64,000 nucleotides of DNA from Variovorax paradoxus B4 (GTDB lineage: Bacteria > Pseudomonadota > Gammaproteobacteria > Burkholderiales > Burkholderiaceae_C), in assembly GCF_000463015.1 (NCBI RefSeq), contig NC_022247.1, positions 372,001 to 436,000 of the forward strand, in the 5' to 3' direction. Positions within the stretch are counted from its first letter, which is position 1, and each line of letters starts with the position of its first letter. Both the position numbers and the translations under genes were made by a program. The notes beneath the pieces were generated by a model that saw only the letters and a program-made list of their open reading frames with translations, did no database searches and had not been told where the DNA came from. Positions 1 to 9,010 of this stretch are shown here, piece after piece.

Positions 1-782
<782 letters not shown>

Positions 783-801
783 AAGGCGAAAGCCATCATC
801 G

Positions 802-833
802 GCCGGCCTCTGCTCGCGCAGGCCGGCTTTTTT
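802..833 (+). terminator. Intrinsic terminator between mreB and mreC
   Basis: Perfect 8-bp stem GCCGGCCT / AGGCCGGC with a 10-nt loop followed by six T residues. It sits 20 bp after the mreB stop and 35 bp before the mreC start. It would cut much of the transcript between filament protein and the downstream mre genes, which may help keep MreB in excess. Confidence 0.85.
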
Positions 834-867
834 GCCATCTGACGTTGCACACAGCCAGGCCTGAACC

Positions 868-1836
868 ATGCCCTTGGGCACGCTCGATCGCACAGCCCCG
901 CCCCTGTTCAACCAGGGACAGTCGGCGCTCAGCAAGCTGATCTTCTTCGGCGCGCTCGCGCTGTTCCTGATGGTGGCCGACGCGCGCTTCCATCTCGTGC
1001 AGCCCCTGCGCGCGGCCGTCGGCGCGGTGCTCTACCCGGTGCAATGGCTGGCGCTCAAGCCGGTGCAGCTGGTGGTCGGCGGCAGCCGCTATTTCGAAGA
1101 CCTGCAGGCGGCCCAGCGCAACGAGGACGAGGCGCGCAAGGCGCTCATGCTGCAGGCCGAGCGCGCGAGCCAGGCCGACACGCTCGCGCAGGACAACGCG
1201 CGGCTGCGCGCGCTGCTCGAGCTGCGCCAGACCACCCAGGCGCCGGGCCGCGCGGCCGAGGTGCTGTATGACGCGGCCGACCCGTACACGCGCAAGATCG
1301 TCATCGACCAGGGGCTCACGCAGGGCGTGGCCGCCGGGTCGCCCGTGATCGACGCGCACGGCGTGCTGGGACAGGTGACGCAGGTGCAGCCGTTCACGAG
1401 CGAAGTCACGCTGGTGATCGACCGCGATCTTTCCATTCCCGTGCAGAACACCCGTACCGGCGTGCGCAGCGTGGCCTTCGGCGATGCGTCGGCGCATGGC
1501 GGCGGACTCGAGCTGCGCTTCATGGCCGCCAATGCCGACCTGCAGGAGGGCGACCTGCTGTCCACCAGCGGCGTCGACGGCGTCTATCCGCCCGGCCTGC
1601 CGGTGGCGAAGATCGAGCGCATCGAGCGCCGCGCCGATTCGGCCTTTGCGCGCATCTACTGCGTGCCGCTGGCCCGCGTGACGGCTGCGCGCTACGTGCT
1701 GGTGCTCGCGCCCACCGGGGCTCCCTCGGCGCCGCCGCCCGCGCCGGCCGCCGCCGTGGTGCGCAAGAAGCCCGAGGCCAAGCCGGCCGGGAAGGCCGAC
1801 AAGGCCGACAAAAAAGCCGCGGAGCGCGCCCGATGA
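868..1836 (+). CDS. mreC: Rod shape-determining protein MreC
   Basis: Bitopic inner-membrane protein of the elongasome (322 aa) that links MreB filaments to PBP2 in the periplasm. The sequence shows a cytoplasmic N-terminus, one membrane segment at about residues 24-42, a coiled-coil-like stretch rich in E, A, R and Q at about 75-115, and the beta-rich MreC core. The C-terminus carries an unusual A/P/K-rich tail (about residues 285-322) with KPEAK, KADKADKK and AAERAR segments, likely disordered. The stop overlaps the mreD start by 4 bp (ATGA), implying translational coupling. Confidence 0.95.
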   Translation: MPLGTLDRTAPPLFNQGQSALSKLIFFGALALFLMVADARFHLVQPLRAAVGAVLYPVQWLALKPVQLVVGGSRYFEDLQAAQRNEDEARKALMLQAERASQADTLAQDNARLRALLELRQTTQAPGRAAEVLYDAADPYTRKIVIDQGLTQGVAAGSPVIDAHGVLGQVTQVQPFTSEVTLVIDRDLSIPVQNTRTGVRSVAFGDASAHGGGLELRFMAANADLQEGDLLSTSGVDGVYPPGLPVAKIERIERRADSAFARIYCVPLARVTAARYVLVLAPTGAPSAPPPAPAAAVVRKKPEAKPAGKADKADKKAAERAR

Positions 1837-2354
1837 TCAAGCGTCCCGGACAACAGCAGCTCCTGCTGCCCGTGAGCCCGCTGTTCATGTGGGCGAGCCT
1901 GGTGGTGGCGCTGCTCATCAACATGATCCCGATCGGCCGCGCCGCATGGATGCCCGACCTGCTCGCGCTGGCCATCGTGTTCTGGGGCGTGCACCAGCCG
2001 ATGCGCGTGGGCATCGGCGCGGCCTTCGTCTTCGGGCTGTGCATGGACGTGCACCAGGCGTCCATGCTGGGCCAGCATGCGCTGTCCTACACCACGCTGG
2101 GCTTCTTCGCGATCACCATCCACCGGCGCCTGCTGTGGTACCCGGTGGCCTCGCAGGCGCTGCAGGTGCTGCCGCTGTTCGCGTTGTCGCAGCTCATCGA
2201 GGTCATCACGCGGATGATCGGCGGCGGCGTGTTCCCGGGCTGGAGCGTGCTGATCTCGCCGGCCGTCGAGGCGGCGCTGTGGCCGCTGGCAACTGCCTTG
2301 CTGCTGGCCCCCCAGCTTCGCACGCCGGACCCCGACGAGAACCGGCCGCTATGA
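1833..2354 (+). CDS. mreD: Rod shape-determining protein MreD
   Basis: Small polytopic inner-membrane protein (173 aa) of the elongasome. It is strongly hydrophobic with about five membrane segments, and the conserved region around FGLCMDVHQASMLGQHAL matches MreD. The start ATG at 1833 overlaps the mreC stop. The gene lies 56 bp before mrdA, consistent with one mreC-mreD-mrdA transcript. The family is known to partner MreC and PBP2; no catalytic function is known. Confidence 0.93.
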   Translation: MIKRPGQQQLLLPVSPLFMWASLVVALLINMIPIGRAAWMPDLLALAIVFWGVHQPMRVGIGAAFVFGLCMDVHQASMLGQHALSYTTLGFFAITIHRRLLWYPVASQALQVLPLFALSQLIEVITRMIGGGVFPGWSVLISPAVEAALWPLATALLLAPQLRTPDPDENRPL

Positions 2355-2410
2355 GTTCGCCCGCATTTGCCATGGCCACGGCCCGCGCCTAAGCTCGCAC
2401 TTTCGCCGCC

Positions 2411-4378
2411 ATGACCGAAATCCGCAACGTCGCCGCCGATCTCGCGCGCTTCAAGCGCCGCGTGGTCGTGATCGGCCTCGTGGTGCTCTTCGCGTTCAGC
2501 CTGCTCGGCGCCCGCCTGTTCTACCTGCAGGTGGTGCGGCATGAAGACCTGGCGGAACAGGCCGAGAGCAACCGCACGGCCATCGTGCCCGTGGTGCCCA
2601 ACCGCGGCCTGATCCTCGACCGCAACGGCATCGTGCTGGCCTCGAACTATTCGGCCTACACGCTGGAGATCACGCCTTCGAAGGTGGGCGACGTCGAGGA
2701 GACCATCGAGAGCCTCACCCAGGTGCTCGAGGTTTCGCCGCGCGACCGCCGCCGCTTCAAGCGCCTGCGGGAGGATTCGCGCAGCTTCGATTCCATTCCC
2801 ATCCGCACCCGCCTGAGCGACGAGGAGGTCGCGCGCTTCGCCGCGCAGCGCTACCGCTTCCCGGGCGTGGAGATCAAGGCCCGGCTGTTCCGCAATTACC
2901 CGCACGCCGAGCTGGCCTCGCACGTGCTCGGCTACATCGGCCGCATCAACCAGCGCGAGAAGACCGCGATGGAAGACTGGGCCGAGGAAGACCAGGCCAA
3001 CTACAAGGGCACCGACTACATCGGCAAGCTGGGCATCGAGCAGAGCTACGAGAAGACGCTGCATGGCCAGACCGGCGTCGAGCAGATGGAAACCTCGGCC
3101 GGCGGCCGCGCGGTGCGCCGGCTCGCCAGCCACCCGGCCACGCCCGGCAACACCGTGATGCTGTCGCTCGACATCAAGCTGCAGAAGCTGGTGGAAGACA
3201 TGTTCGGCGACCGCCGCGGCGCGCTGGTGGCCATCGACCCCAGGACCGGCGAAGTGCTGGCCTTCGTGAGCAAGCCCACCTTCGACCCCAACCTGTTCGT
3301 CGAAGGCATCGACACCGAGAGCTGGCAGGCGCTGACCGAATCGCTCGACAAGCCGCTCTTGAACCGCGCGCTGCGCGGCACCTATCCGCCCGGCTCCACC
3401 TACAAGCCTTTCATGGCGCTGGCGGCGCTGCAGACCGGCAAGCGCGGCCCGAACGTGGTGGTGAACGACCCCGGCTACTTCAACTTCGGCGGCCACCGTT
3501 TCGGCAGCCCCGAGGGCAACATCGGGGGCGTCGACATGCGCCGCTCGATCCAGCTGTCGAGCAACATCTACTACTACTCGCTGGCCAACGAAATGGGCGT
3601 GGACCTGATCCACGACTTCATGAAGCCGATGGGCTTCGGGCAGATCACCGGCATCGACCTGGGCGGCGAGGTGCGCGGCGTGCTGCCGAGCACCGAATGG
3701 AAGCGCAACGCCTACAAGCGGCCCGAGCAGAAGAAGTGGTATGCGGGCGAAACCATTTCGCTCGGCATCGGGCAGGGCTACAACGCTTTCACGATGCTGC
3801 AGCTCGCGCAGGCCACGGCCATCGTGGCCGACGGCGGCCTGAAACACAAGCCGCACCTCGTGCTGGCCACGCGCAACACGGTGAGCGGGCAGGTGGTGCC
3901 GCTGCCCCAGCCGCCGGCCGAGAACCTGGGCTACACCGCGGCCAACGTCGCGGTGGTTCGCGAGGGCCTGACCAGCGTGGTCACCAGCGGCACCGCGCGC
4001 GGCGTGTTCGCCGGCGCGGGCTACCAGGCGGCGGGCAAGACCGGCACCGCCCAGGCCGTGACGCAGGCGCAGAACACCAAGTACAACGCCAAGGCGCTCG
4101 AGGAGCACCAGCGCGACCACGCCCTGTTCATGGCTTTCGCTCCGGCCACCGATCCGAAGATCGCGCTGGCGGTGGTCGTCGAGAACGCCGGCTGGGGTGC
4201 GGGCGCCGCAGCGCCCATTGCACGCCGCGTGTTCGACTACTGGCTGATGGACCAGTATCCGAGCGAAGCCGACATGGCCGCCATCAGGGTCGGAAAGGCC
4301 ACCGCGCCGATCGGCAAGCCGCGCGTTGCCAGCGAAGTGGCGTGGCCGGCTGCGGCCTCCGCCGCGCCCGCGCCCTGA
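2411..4378 (+). CDS. mrdA: Penicillin-binding protein 2 (peptidoglycan D,D-transpeptidase MrdA)
   Basis: Class B penicillin-binding protein (655 aa) that cross-links peptidoglycan during cell elongation. It has an N-terminal membrane anchor at about residues 18-36, a PBP dimer domain, then the transpeptidase domain with all three active-site motifs: STYK (catalytic Ser at about residue 329), SSN at about 383-385 and KTGT at about 543-546. Length is normal for the family. It ends 10 bp from the convergent fahA stop. The partner rodA is not in the window. Confidence 0.96.
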   Translation: MTEIRNVAADLARFKRRVVVIGLVVLFAFSLLGARLFYLQVVRHEDLAEQAESNRTAIVPVVPNRGLILDRNGIVLASNYSAYTLEITPSKVGDVEETIESLTQVLEVSPRDRRRFKRLREDSRSFDSIPIRTRLSDEEVARFAAQRYRFPGVEIKARLFRNYPHAELASHVLGYIGRINQREKTAMEDWAEEDQANYKGTDYIGKLGIEQSYEKTLHGQTGVEQMETSAGGRAVRRLASHPATPGNTVMLSLDIKLQKLVEDMFGDRRGALVAIDPRTGEVLAFVSKPTFDPNLFVEGIDTESWQALTESLDKPLLNRALRGTYPPGSTYKPFMALAALQTGKRGPNVVVNDPGYFNFGGHRFGSPEGNIGGVDMRRSIQLSSNIYYYSLANEMGVDLIHDFMKPMGFGQITGIDLGGEVRGVLPSTEWKRNAYKRPEQKKWYAGETISLGIGQGYNAFTMLQLAQATAIVADGGLKHKPHLVLATRNTVSGQVVPLPQPPAENLGYTAANVAVVREGLTSVVTSGTARGVFAGAGYQAAGKTGTAQAVTQAQNTKYNAKALEEHQRDHALFMAFAPATDPKIALAVVVENAGWGAGAAAPIARRVFDYWLMDQYPSEADMAAIRVGKATAPIGKPRVASEVAWPAAASAAPAP

Positions 4379-4388
4379 GCCTCCTGCC

Positions 4389-5657
4389 TCAGGCCACCGT
4401 ACCGCTGACTTCGCCCAGGCCGATGCGCACTGCGCCCGCGCGCTCGCAGTGGCCGCGGATGACCAGCGTATCGCCGTCTTCGAGGAAGGTGCGCTTCTCT
4501 CCGTTGGGCAGCGTGATCGGCTGCTTGCCGCCCTGCGTGAGTTCGATCAGCGAGCCGGCCTCGTCGGGCTTGGGGCCCGAGAGCGTGCCCGAGCCCAGCA
4601 GGTCGCCGGGCTGCAGGTTGCAGCCGTTCACCGTGTGGTGCGCGACCAGCTGCGCGGCGGTCCAGTAGGCGGCCTCGGTGGTGTTGCCGCGCGTGAGGCG
4701 CGCGGGCGCCACGCCTTCGGCGCGCATCTTCGCGGTCTGCAGCAGCACTTCGAGCGTGATGTCGAGCGCGCCGCTTTCGCGGTTCGAGGGCGCGTCGAGA
4801 TACGCGAGCGGCTGCGGATCTCCCTCGGGCCGCTCGAACCTGGCGCGGAACGGCGCCAGCGCCTCCATCGTCACGATCCACGGCGACAGCGTGCTCGCGA
4901 AATTCTTCGAAAGGAAGGGGCCCAGCGGCTGGTACTCCCAGGCCTGGATGTCGCGCGCCGACCAGTCGTTGAGCAGCGCCACGCCGAACAGGTGGTCTTC
5001 GGCCTCGCCGAGGGCAATCGGCTCGCCGAGCGCATTGCCGCGGCCGACGAAGAAGCCCAGCTCCAGTTCGTAGTCGAGCCGCTTCGAGGGACCGAAGCTG
5101 GGCTCGGCCGCATCCGGCGCCTTGGTCTGCCCCTGCGGCCGCCTGAAGGCCTGCCCGCTCACGCCGATCGACGAGGCGCGGCCGTGGTAGCCGATCGGCA
5201 CCCATTTGTAGTTGGGCATCAGCGGCTGGTCGGGGCGGAACAGCTTGCCGATGGTGGTGGCGTGATGGATGCCGGTGTAGAAGTCGGTGTAGTCGCCGAT
5301 GCGGCAGGGCACGGTCATTTCGGCCCTGGCCTGCGGCAGCAGGGCCTTGGACCATGCGGCCTGCTGGCCGCTGCCTTCGGCGAGGCCGGCGGAGATGGCG
5401 GCACGCAGGGCCTGGCGTTCCTTCATGCTCGCGCTCATCAGCGCGTTCATGTCGTCGGTGTCGACCAGGCCGGCAGCCTTCAGGTCGAGCACCTGGTCGC
5501 CGATGGCCACGCCGATGCGGAAAGCCTCGCTGCTGCCTGCCGCGCGGAAGCGCCCGAAGGGCAGGTTCTGGATCGGGAAGTCGCAGCCGGCTTCGTTGGC
5601 GGAGGCGACCCAGCTGCGCAGCTTCGGGTCATGGGTGGCGTTCAGTGCGGTGGTCAT
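4389..5657 (-). CDS. fahA: Fumarylacetoacetase (last step of homogentisate pathway)
   Basis: Hydrolyses fumarylacetoacetate to fumarate and acetoacetate, ending tyrosine/phenylalanine degradation. The 422-aa protein matches the family, with the N-terminal SH3-like domain and catalytic C-terminal domain (segments DWSARDIQAWEYQPLGPF, GSGTLSGP, and the Glu-rich metal/substrate region around DYELELGFF). ATG at 5657 is chosen because the protein then begins MTTALNATHDPKL and the longer upstream frame overlaps hmgA. The gene follows hmgA by 28 bp on the same strand, so the two are likely co-transcribed. Maleylacetoacetate isomerase is not nearby. Confidence 0.95.
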   Translation of the reverse strand: MTTALNATHDPKLRSWVASANEAGCDFPIQNLPFGRFRAAGSSEAFRIGVAIGDQVLDLKAAGLVDTDDMNALMSASMKERQALRAAISAGLAEGSGQQAAWSKALLPQARAEMTVPCRIGDYTDFYTGIHHATTIGKLFRPDQPLMPNYKWVPIGYHGRASSIGVSGQAFRRPQGQTKAPDAAEPSFGPSKRLDYELELGFFVGRGNALGEPIALGEAEDHLFGVALLNDWSARDIQAWEYQPLGPFLSKNFASTLSPWIVTMEALAPFRARFERPEGDPQPLAYLDAPSNRESGALDITLEVLLQTAKMRAEGVAPARLTRGNTTEAAYWTAAQLVAHHTVNGCNLQPGDLLGSGTLSGPKPDEAGSLIELTQGGKQPITLPNGEKRTFLEDGDTLVIRGHCERAGAVRIGLGEVSGTVA

Positions 5658-5685
5658 GGGTGTCTTTCTGTATTTGAATCGGCCG

Positions 5686-7011
5686 TCATGCCTTGAACTG
5701 ATCGTTGAGACCCGCCCAGCAATCGGCGTAGTCGGTGTCGAGCGCGGGGCTCTGCAGCGCGAAGTTCGTCGGGATGAAGCGGTAGCGGCTCTCGAACATG
5801 AAGGCGAGCGTGTTGTCCAGCTTGTGCGGCTTGAGGTCGGCATGCGTGGCCTTGTCGAAGGCTTCCTCGTCGGGGCCGTGCGGCACCATGCAGTTGTGCA
5901 GGCTCGCGCCGCCGGGCTTGAAGCCGCCCGGCTTGGCGTCGTATTCGCCGAGCACCAGGCCCATGAATTCGCTCATGAGGTTGCGGTGGAACCATGGCGG
6001 ACGGAAGGTGTTTTCCATCACCATCCAGCGCGGCGGGAAGATCACGAAGTCGCAGTTCGCGGTGCCGGGCGTGTCGCTGGGCGAGGTCAGCACGGTGAAG
6101 ATCGACGGATCGGGATGGTCGAAGCTGATGGAGCCGATCACCATGAAATTGGCCGTGTCGTACTTCACCGGCGCCAGGTTGCCGTGCCAGGCGACCACGT
6201 TGAAGGGCGACTGCTTCGTCGGCGCCTTCCAGAAGCGGCCGCCGAATTTCTTCACCAGTTCGTAGGCGCCGCCGTCTTCCTCGAAGGCCGCCACGGGGGC
6301 CTGGAAGTCGCGCGCGTTGGCCAGGCCGTTCGAGCCGATCGGGCCCAGTTCGGGCAGGCGGAATTGCGCGCCGTAATTCTCGCAGACGTAGCCGCGCGAG
6401 GGGCCCGCGCCAGCATCCGAATCCGGCAGTGCGACCTTGAACACCATGCCGCGAGGCAGCAGCGCGATTTCGCCCGGCTTCACGTCGAGCACGCCGAGTT
6501 CGGTCGTGATCACGAGGCGGCCCTGCTGCGGCACGATGAGCATCTCGCCGTCGGCGTTGACGAAGGCGCGGCGCTCCATCGAGCGGCCCGCGAGGTACAT
6601 GAGCGAGCCGATGCCCACCTGCGATTCGGCATCGCCGTTGGCCGCGAGGGTATGCATGCCGTCGATGAAGTCCACTTCGGCCGCGCCGTCGAGCGGCAGC
6701 GGATGCCAGCGCAGCGGTTCGGGCGGCAGCGCGATCTCGCGGTCGGCGCCGGTGGTCCAGTGTGCTTGCGCGTACGGCTGGTAGCGGCCCGAGACCACCG
6801 ACGGCTGCCGGCGATACAGCCAGGTGCGGCGGTTCTCGTGGCGCGGCGCGGTGAAAGCGGTGCCCGAGAGCAGCTCGGTGTACAGGTCGAAGGGGGCGCG
6901 CTGCGGGCTGTTGCGGCCCTGGGGCAGGGCGCCCGCAATCGCTTCGCAGGCGTATTCGTTGCCGAAACCGCTCTGGTAGCGCCGCTCGGCATTGTCGATG
7001 GGGTTTGCCAT
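5686..7011 (-). CDS. hmgA: Homogentisate 1,2-dioxygenase
   Basis: Fe(II)-dependent ring-cleaving dioxygenase (441 aa) converting homogentisate to maleylacetoacetate. It begins [19 protein letters not shown], where the YQSGFGNE signature is characteristic. The cupin region includes [15 protein letters not shown] and [14 protein letters not shown], which contains the conserved metal-ligand His/Glu region. Length equals the family norm. It lies between fahA and a small DUF2783-type gene, all leftward, so an operon from about 8987 to 4389 is likely. A homogentisate-forming hydroxylase upstream would fit (see findings). Confidence 0.96.
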   Translation of the reverse strand: MANPIDNAERRYQSGFGNEYACEAIAGALPQGRNSPQRAPFDLYTELLSGTAFTAPRHENRRTWLYRRQPSVVSGRYQPYAQAHWTTGADREIALPPEPLRWHPLPLDGAAEVDFIDGMHTLAANGDAESQVGIGSLMYLAGRSMERRAFVNADGEMLIVPQQGRLVITTELGVLDVKPGEIALLPRGMVFKVALPDSDAGAGPSRGYVCENYGAQFRLPELGPIGSNGLANARDFQAPVAAFEEDGGAYELVKKFGGRFWKAPTKQSPFNVVAWHGNLAPVKYDTANFMVIGSISFDHPDPSIFTVLTSPSDTPGTANCDFVIFPPRWMVMENTFRPPWFHRNLMSEFMGLVLGEYDAKPGGFKPGGASLHNCMVPHGPDEEAFDKATHADLKPHKLDNTLAFMFESRYRFIPTNFALQSPALDTDYADCWAGLNDQFKA

Positions 7012-7059
7012 GGTGTTCTCTTTCGAAAATCGCGATGAATGAAGTTGGAATGCGTGCGT

Positions 7060-7269
7060 TCAGCTTGCGCGCGCGGCGTCAAAGGCCTCGCGCAGCACGG
7101 CCAGCGAGCCGATGTGGTTGGCCAGCACGAGCACGAGCCGTGCGTTGAAGGCGTGGCTCTCTTCGGTGGAAAGCCCCTGGTGCGCCTCGATCAGCGCCTC
7201 GTAGAAATCGTCGGGGGCCTCGAGGTTGGGTGCGGTGATCAGTTGTTGCTGCTGCATGGTAATGCTCAT
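7060..7269 (-). CDS. Small DUF2783-type protein (69 aa), candidate hydroxylase coupling subunit
   Basis: Short acidic protein of 69 residues, predicted helical, starting MSITMQQQQLITAP and resembling DUF2783. The start at 7269 is supported by a 4-bp ATGA overlap with the stop of the upstream flavoprotein gene; a Met five codons in is an alternative. No enzyme motifs are visible. Its strict coupling to a 63-kDa flavoprotein hydroxylase and to hmgA recalls the two-component 3-hydroxyphenylacetate 6-hydroxylase (large flavoprotein plus tiny coupling protein) described from Pseudomonas. That link is inference from size and position, not from sequence comparison. Confidence 0.75.
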   Translation of the reverse strand: MSITMQQQQLITAPNLEAPDDFYEALIEAHQGLSTEESHAFNARLVLVLANHIGSLAVLREAFDAARAS

Positions 7270-8987
7270 GTCTTTGCCAGTGCGTGGTCGATGGCCGTGC
7301 GGATGTCCGCGGCTGTGGGCTGCCGCCAGCGCGCACACACATGCTGGTCGGGCCGCAGCAGGTAGACGGTGCCGGGTTGCGCGTCGTAGCGCTGCGTGGC
7401 GAGCTCGCCTTCGGGCGTTGCGCCCTCCACGCGCACGACGTGCAGCGGAAAGTCGCAGGACTTCAGCGCCTGCAGGCTGCGCTCGGCCGCTTCGCCCCGG
7501 CCGAACAGCAGCGCCGTGAACTGCGCCACATGGCATTCGCGCAGCAGCCAGCCGATGCGGCCGTCGGCGCGCACGATGGGCGCATCGGCCGCCGCGGCGC
7601 CCGGCACCATCGCGCCTTCGAAGGTGTCGGCGTCGGGCGTGTTGAGCGGCGAATCGCGCAGCACCGCCGGCACCGAGAGCCGCCCGCTGTTGACCAGCGT
7701 GCGCGCGAAGGCGTGGCGTTTCGTCAGCTCGAGCACCGCGTCGCGGAACAGCCGGCTCACCTCGCTCTTGGGCGTGATGAAGTCGGTGGCGCGCGTGGAG
7801 TTGAGGATGTTCTCGTCGGCCGCGTGCTCGCGCTCGCTCGCGTAGGTGTCGAGCAGCGCGTCGGGCGCCTCGCCCTTGAGCACGGCCGCGAGCTTCCACG
7901 CGAGGTTGTCCGCATCCTGCACGCCCGAGTTGGCGCCGCGTGCGCCGAACGGCGACACGCCGTGCGCCGAGTCGCCCGCGAACAGCACGCGGCCATGGCG
8001 GAAGCGCTCCATGCGCTGGCAGGCGAAGGTGTAGACGCTGGCCCAGCCGATCTGGAACTGCACGCCCTCGAAGCCGATGCTGTCGAGCAGCGCGCGCACC
8101 CGCGGCGTGATGTTCTCGGGCTTGCGCTCTTCCACCGGGTCGGCGTCCCAGCCAAGCTGGAAGTCGACGCGCCACATGCCGTCGGCCTGCTTGTGCAGCA
8201 GCACGCTCTGGCCGGGGTGGAACGGCGGGTCGAACCAGAAGCGCCGCTCGTTGGCAAGAATGTGGCCCCCCACGCTCGGCACTTCGTGTCCTCGCTGCCC
8301 CCCCAAGGGGGGGGCGTCCGCCTTGGGGCGGCCCGGCGGCGGACCAGCATCCATCGTGATGTCGGCGATCAGGAAGCGGTCGCGGAACACGCGGCCCTTG
8401 GCTTCGAGGCCCATCAGTTGCCGCAGGTTGGAGCGCGAGCCGTCACAGGCGCCGACGTAATCGGCGGCCAGCCGGTAGTCGCCCTCGGGCGTCTCGACCG
8501 TGAGCACCGCGCCGTCATCGCGCTGCTCGATGCCCGTGACCTTGTTGTTCCAGCGCAGGTCGATCAGCGGCAGCGTTGCGGCACGCTCGACGAGATAGCC
8601 CTCGACGTAGTACTGCTGCAGGTTGATGAAGGCCGGGCGCTCGTGGCCGGGCTCGGGCAGCAGGTCGAAGCGGTAGACCTGCTCGTCGTGGAAGAACACC
8701 TTGCCCACGTGCCACGACACGCCCTTGTCGACCATGCGGTCGCCGCAGCCGAGGCGGTCGAACACCTCGAGCGTGCGCTTGGCAAAGCAGATCGCGCGCG
8801 AGCCGCTGGAGAGGGTGTTGTCGTTGTCGAGCAGCACCACCGGAATTTCGCGCAGCGCAAGGTCGATGGCGAGCGTGAGGCCGACCGGGCCGGCGCCGAC
8901 GATCACGACCGGGTGATGGGCGGGAGTCGCTGCGTCCTGGTCAGCGTGGCGCTCGTAGTCGAAGCGCAGGCTTTGATAGTCGATCAC
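7266..8987 (-). CDS. FAD-dependent aromatic hydroxylase (MhpA/PheA-type flavoprotein)
   Basis: Class A flavoprotein monooxygenase (573 aa). FAD-binding GAGPVG at residues 31-36, the DG motif ACDGSRSNLR near 180-189, and the second FAD motif AGDSAHGVSPFGARGANSGV are all present. The family adds one hydroxyl group to an aromatic ring using NAD(P)H and O2. Adjacent hmgA and fahA suggest that the product is homogentisate, e.g. from 3-hydroxyphenylacetate. Residues about 214-246 form a low-complexity block (G/P-rich) encoded by a GC-rich palindromic repeat and look like an in-frame insertion before the conserved FWFDPPFHPGQ. Substrate is not provable from sequence. Confidence 0.88.
   Translation of the reverse strand: MIDYQSLRFDYERHADQDAATPAHHPVVIVGAGPVGLTLAIDLALREIPVVLLDNDNTLSSGSRAICFAKRTLEVFDRLGCGDRMVDKGVSWHVGKVFFHDEQVYRFDLLPEPGHERPAFINLQQYYVEGYLVERAATLPLIDLRWNNKVTGIEQRDDGAVLTVETPEGDYRLAADYVGACDGSRSNLRQLMGLEAKGRVFRDRFLIADITMDAGPPPGRPKADAPPLGGQRGHEVPSVGGHILANERRFWFDPPFHPGQSVLLHKQADGMWRVDFQLGWDADPVEERKPENITPRVRALLDSIGFEGVQFQIGWASVYTFACQRMERFRHGRVLFAGDSAHGVSPFGARGANSGVQDADNLAWKLAAVLKGEAPDALLDTYASEREHAADENILNSTRATDFITPKSEVSRLFRDAVLELTKRHAFARTLVNSGRLSVPAVLRDSPLNTPDADTFEGAMVPGAAAADAPIVRADGRIGWLLRECHVAQFTALLFGRGEAAERSLQALKSCDFPLHVVRVEGATPEGELATQRYDAQPGTVYLLRPDQHVCARWRQPTAADIRTAIDHALAKT
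8266..8350 (-). repeat. GC-rich palindromic repeat inside the flavoprotein gene
   Basis: Contains CACTTCGTGTC, a run of C7-AA-G8 that folds on itself, and CTTGGGGCGGCCCGG (8322-8336). The same modules in the same order occur in the intergenic copies at 36693-36872 (read on the opposite strand), and the 15-bp module recurs exactly at 47806-47820. Here it lies in frame inside a coding sequence without introducing a stop. Confidence 0.7.
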
Positions 8988-9010
8988 GTTTGTCTCCGTG
9001 TCTCAAGACC

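Noticed and set aside
2087-4120. Long open frame (677 codons) antisense to mrdA
   Set aside because: Mirror of a GC-rich coding sequence; composition is H/R/A-rich with no motifs, while the sense frame is clearly PBP2.
5299-7038. Long rightward open frame over fahA/hmgA
   Set aside because: Antisense shadow without domain motifs; the leftward genes have complete family signatures.
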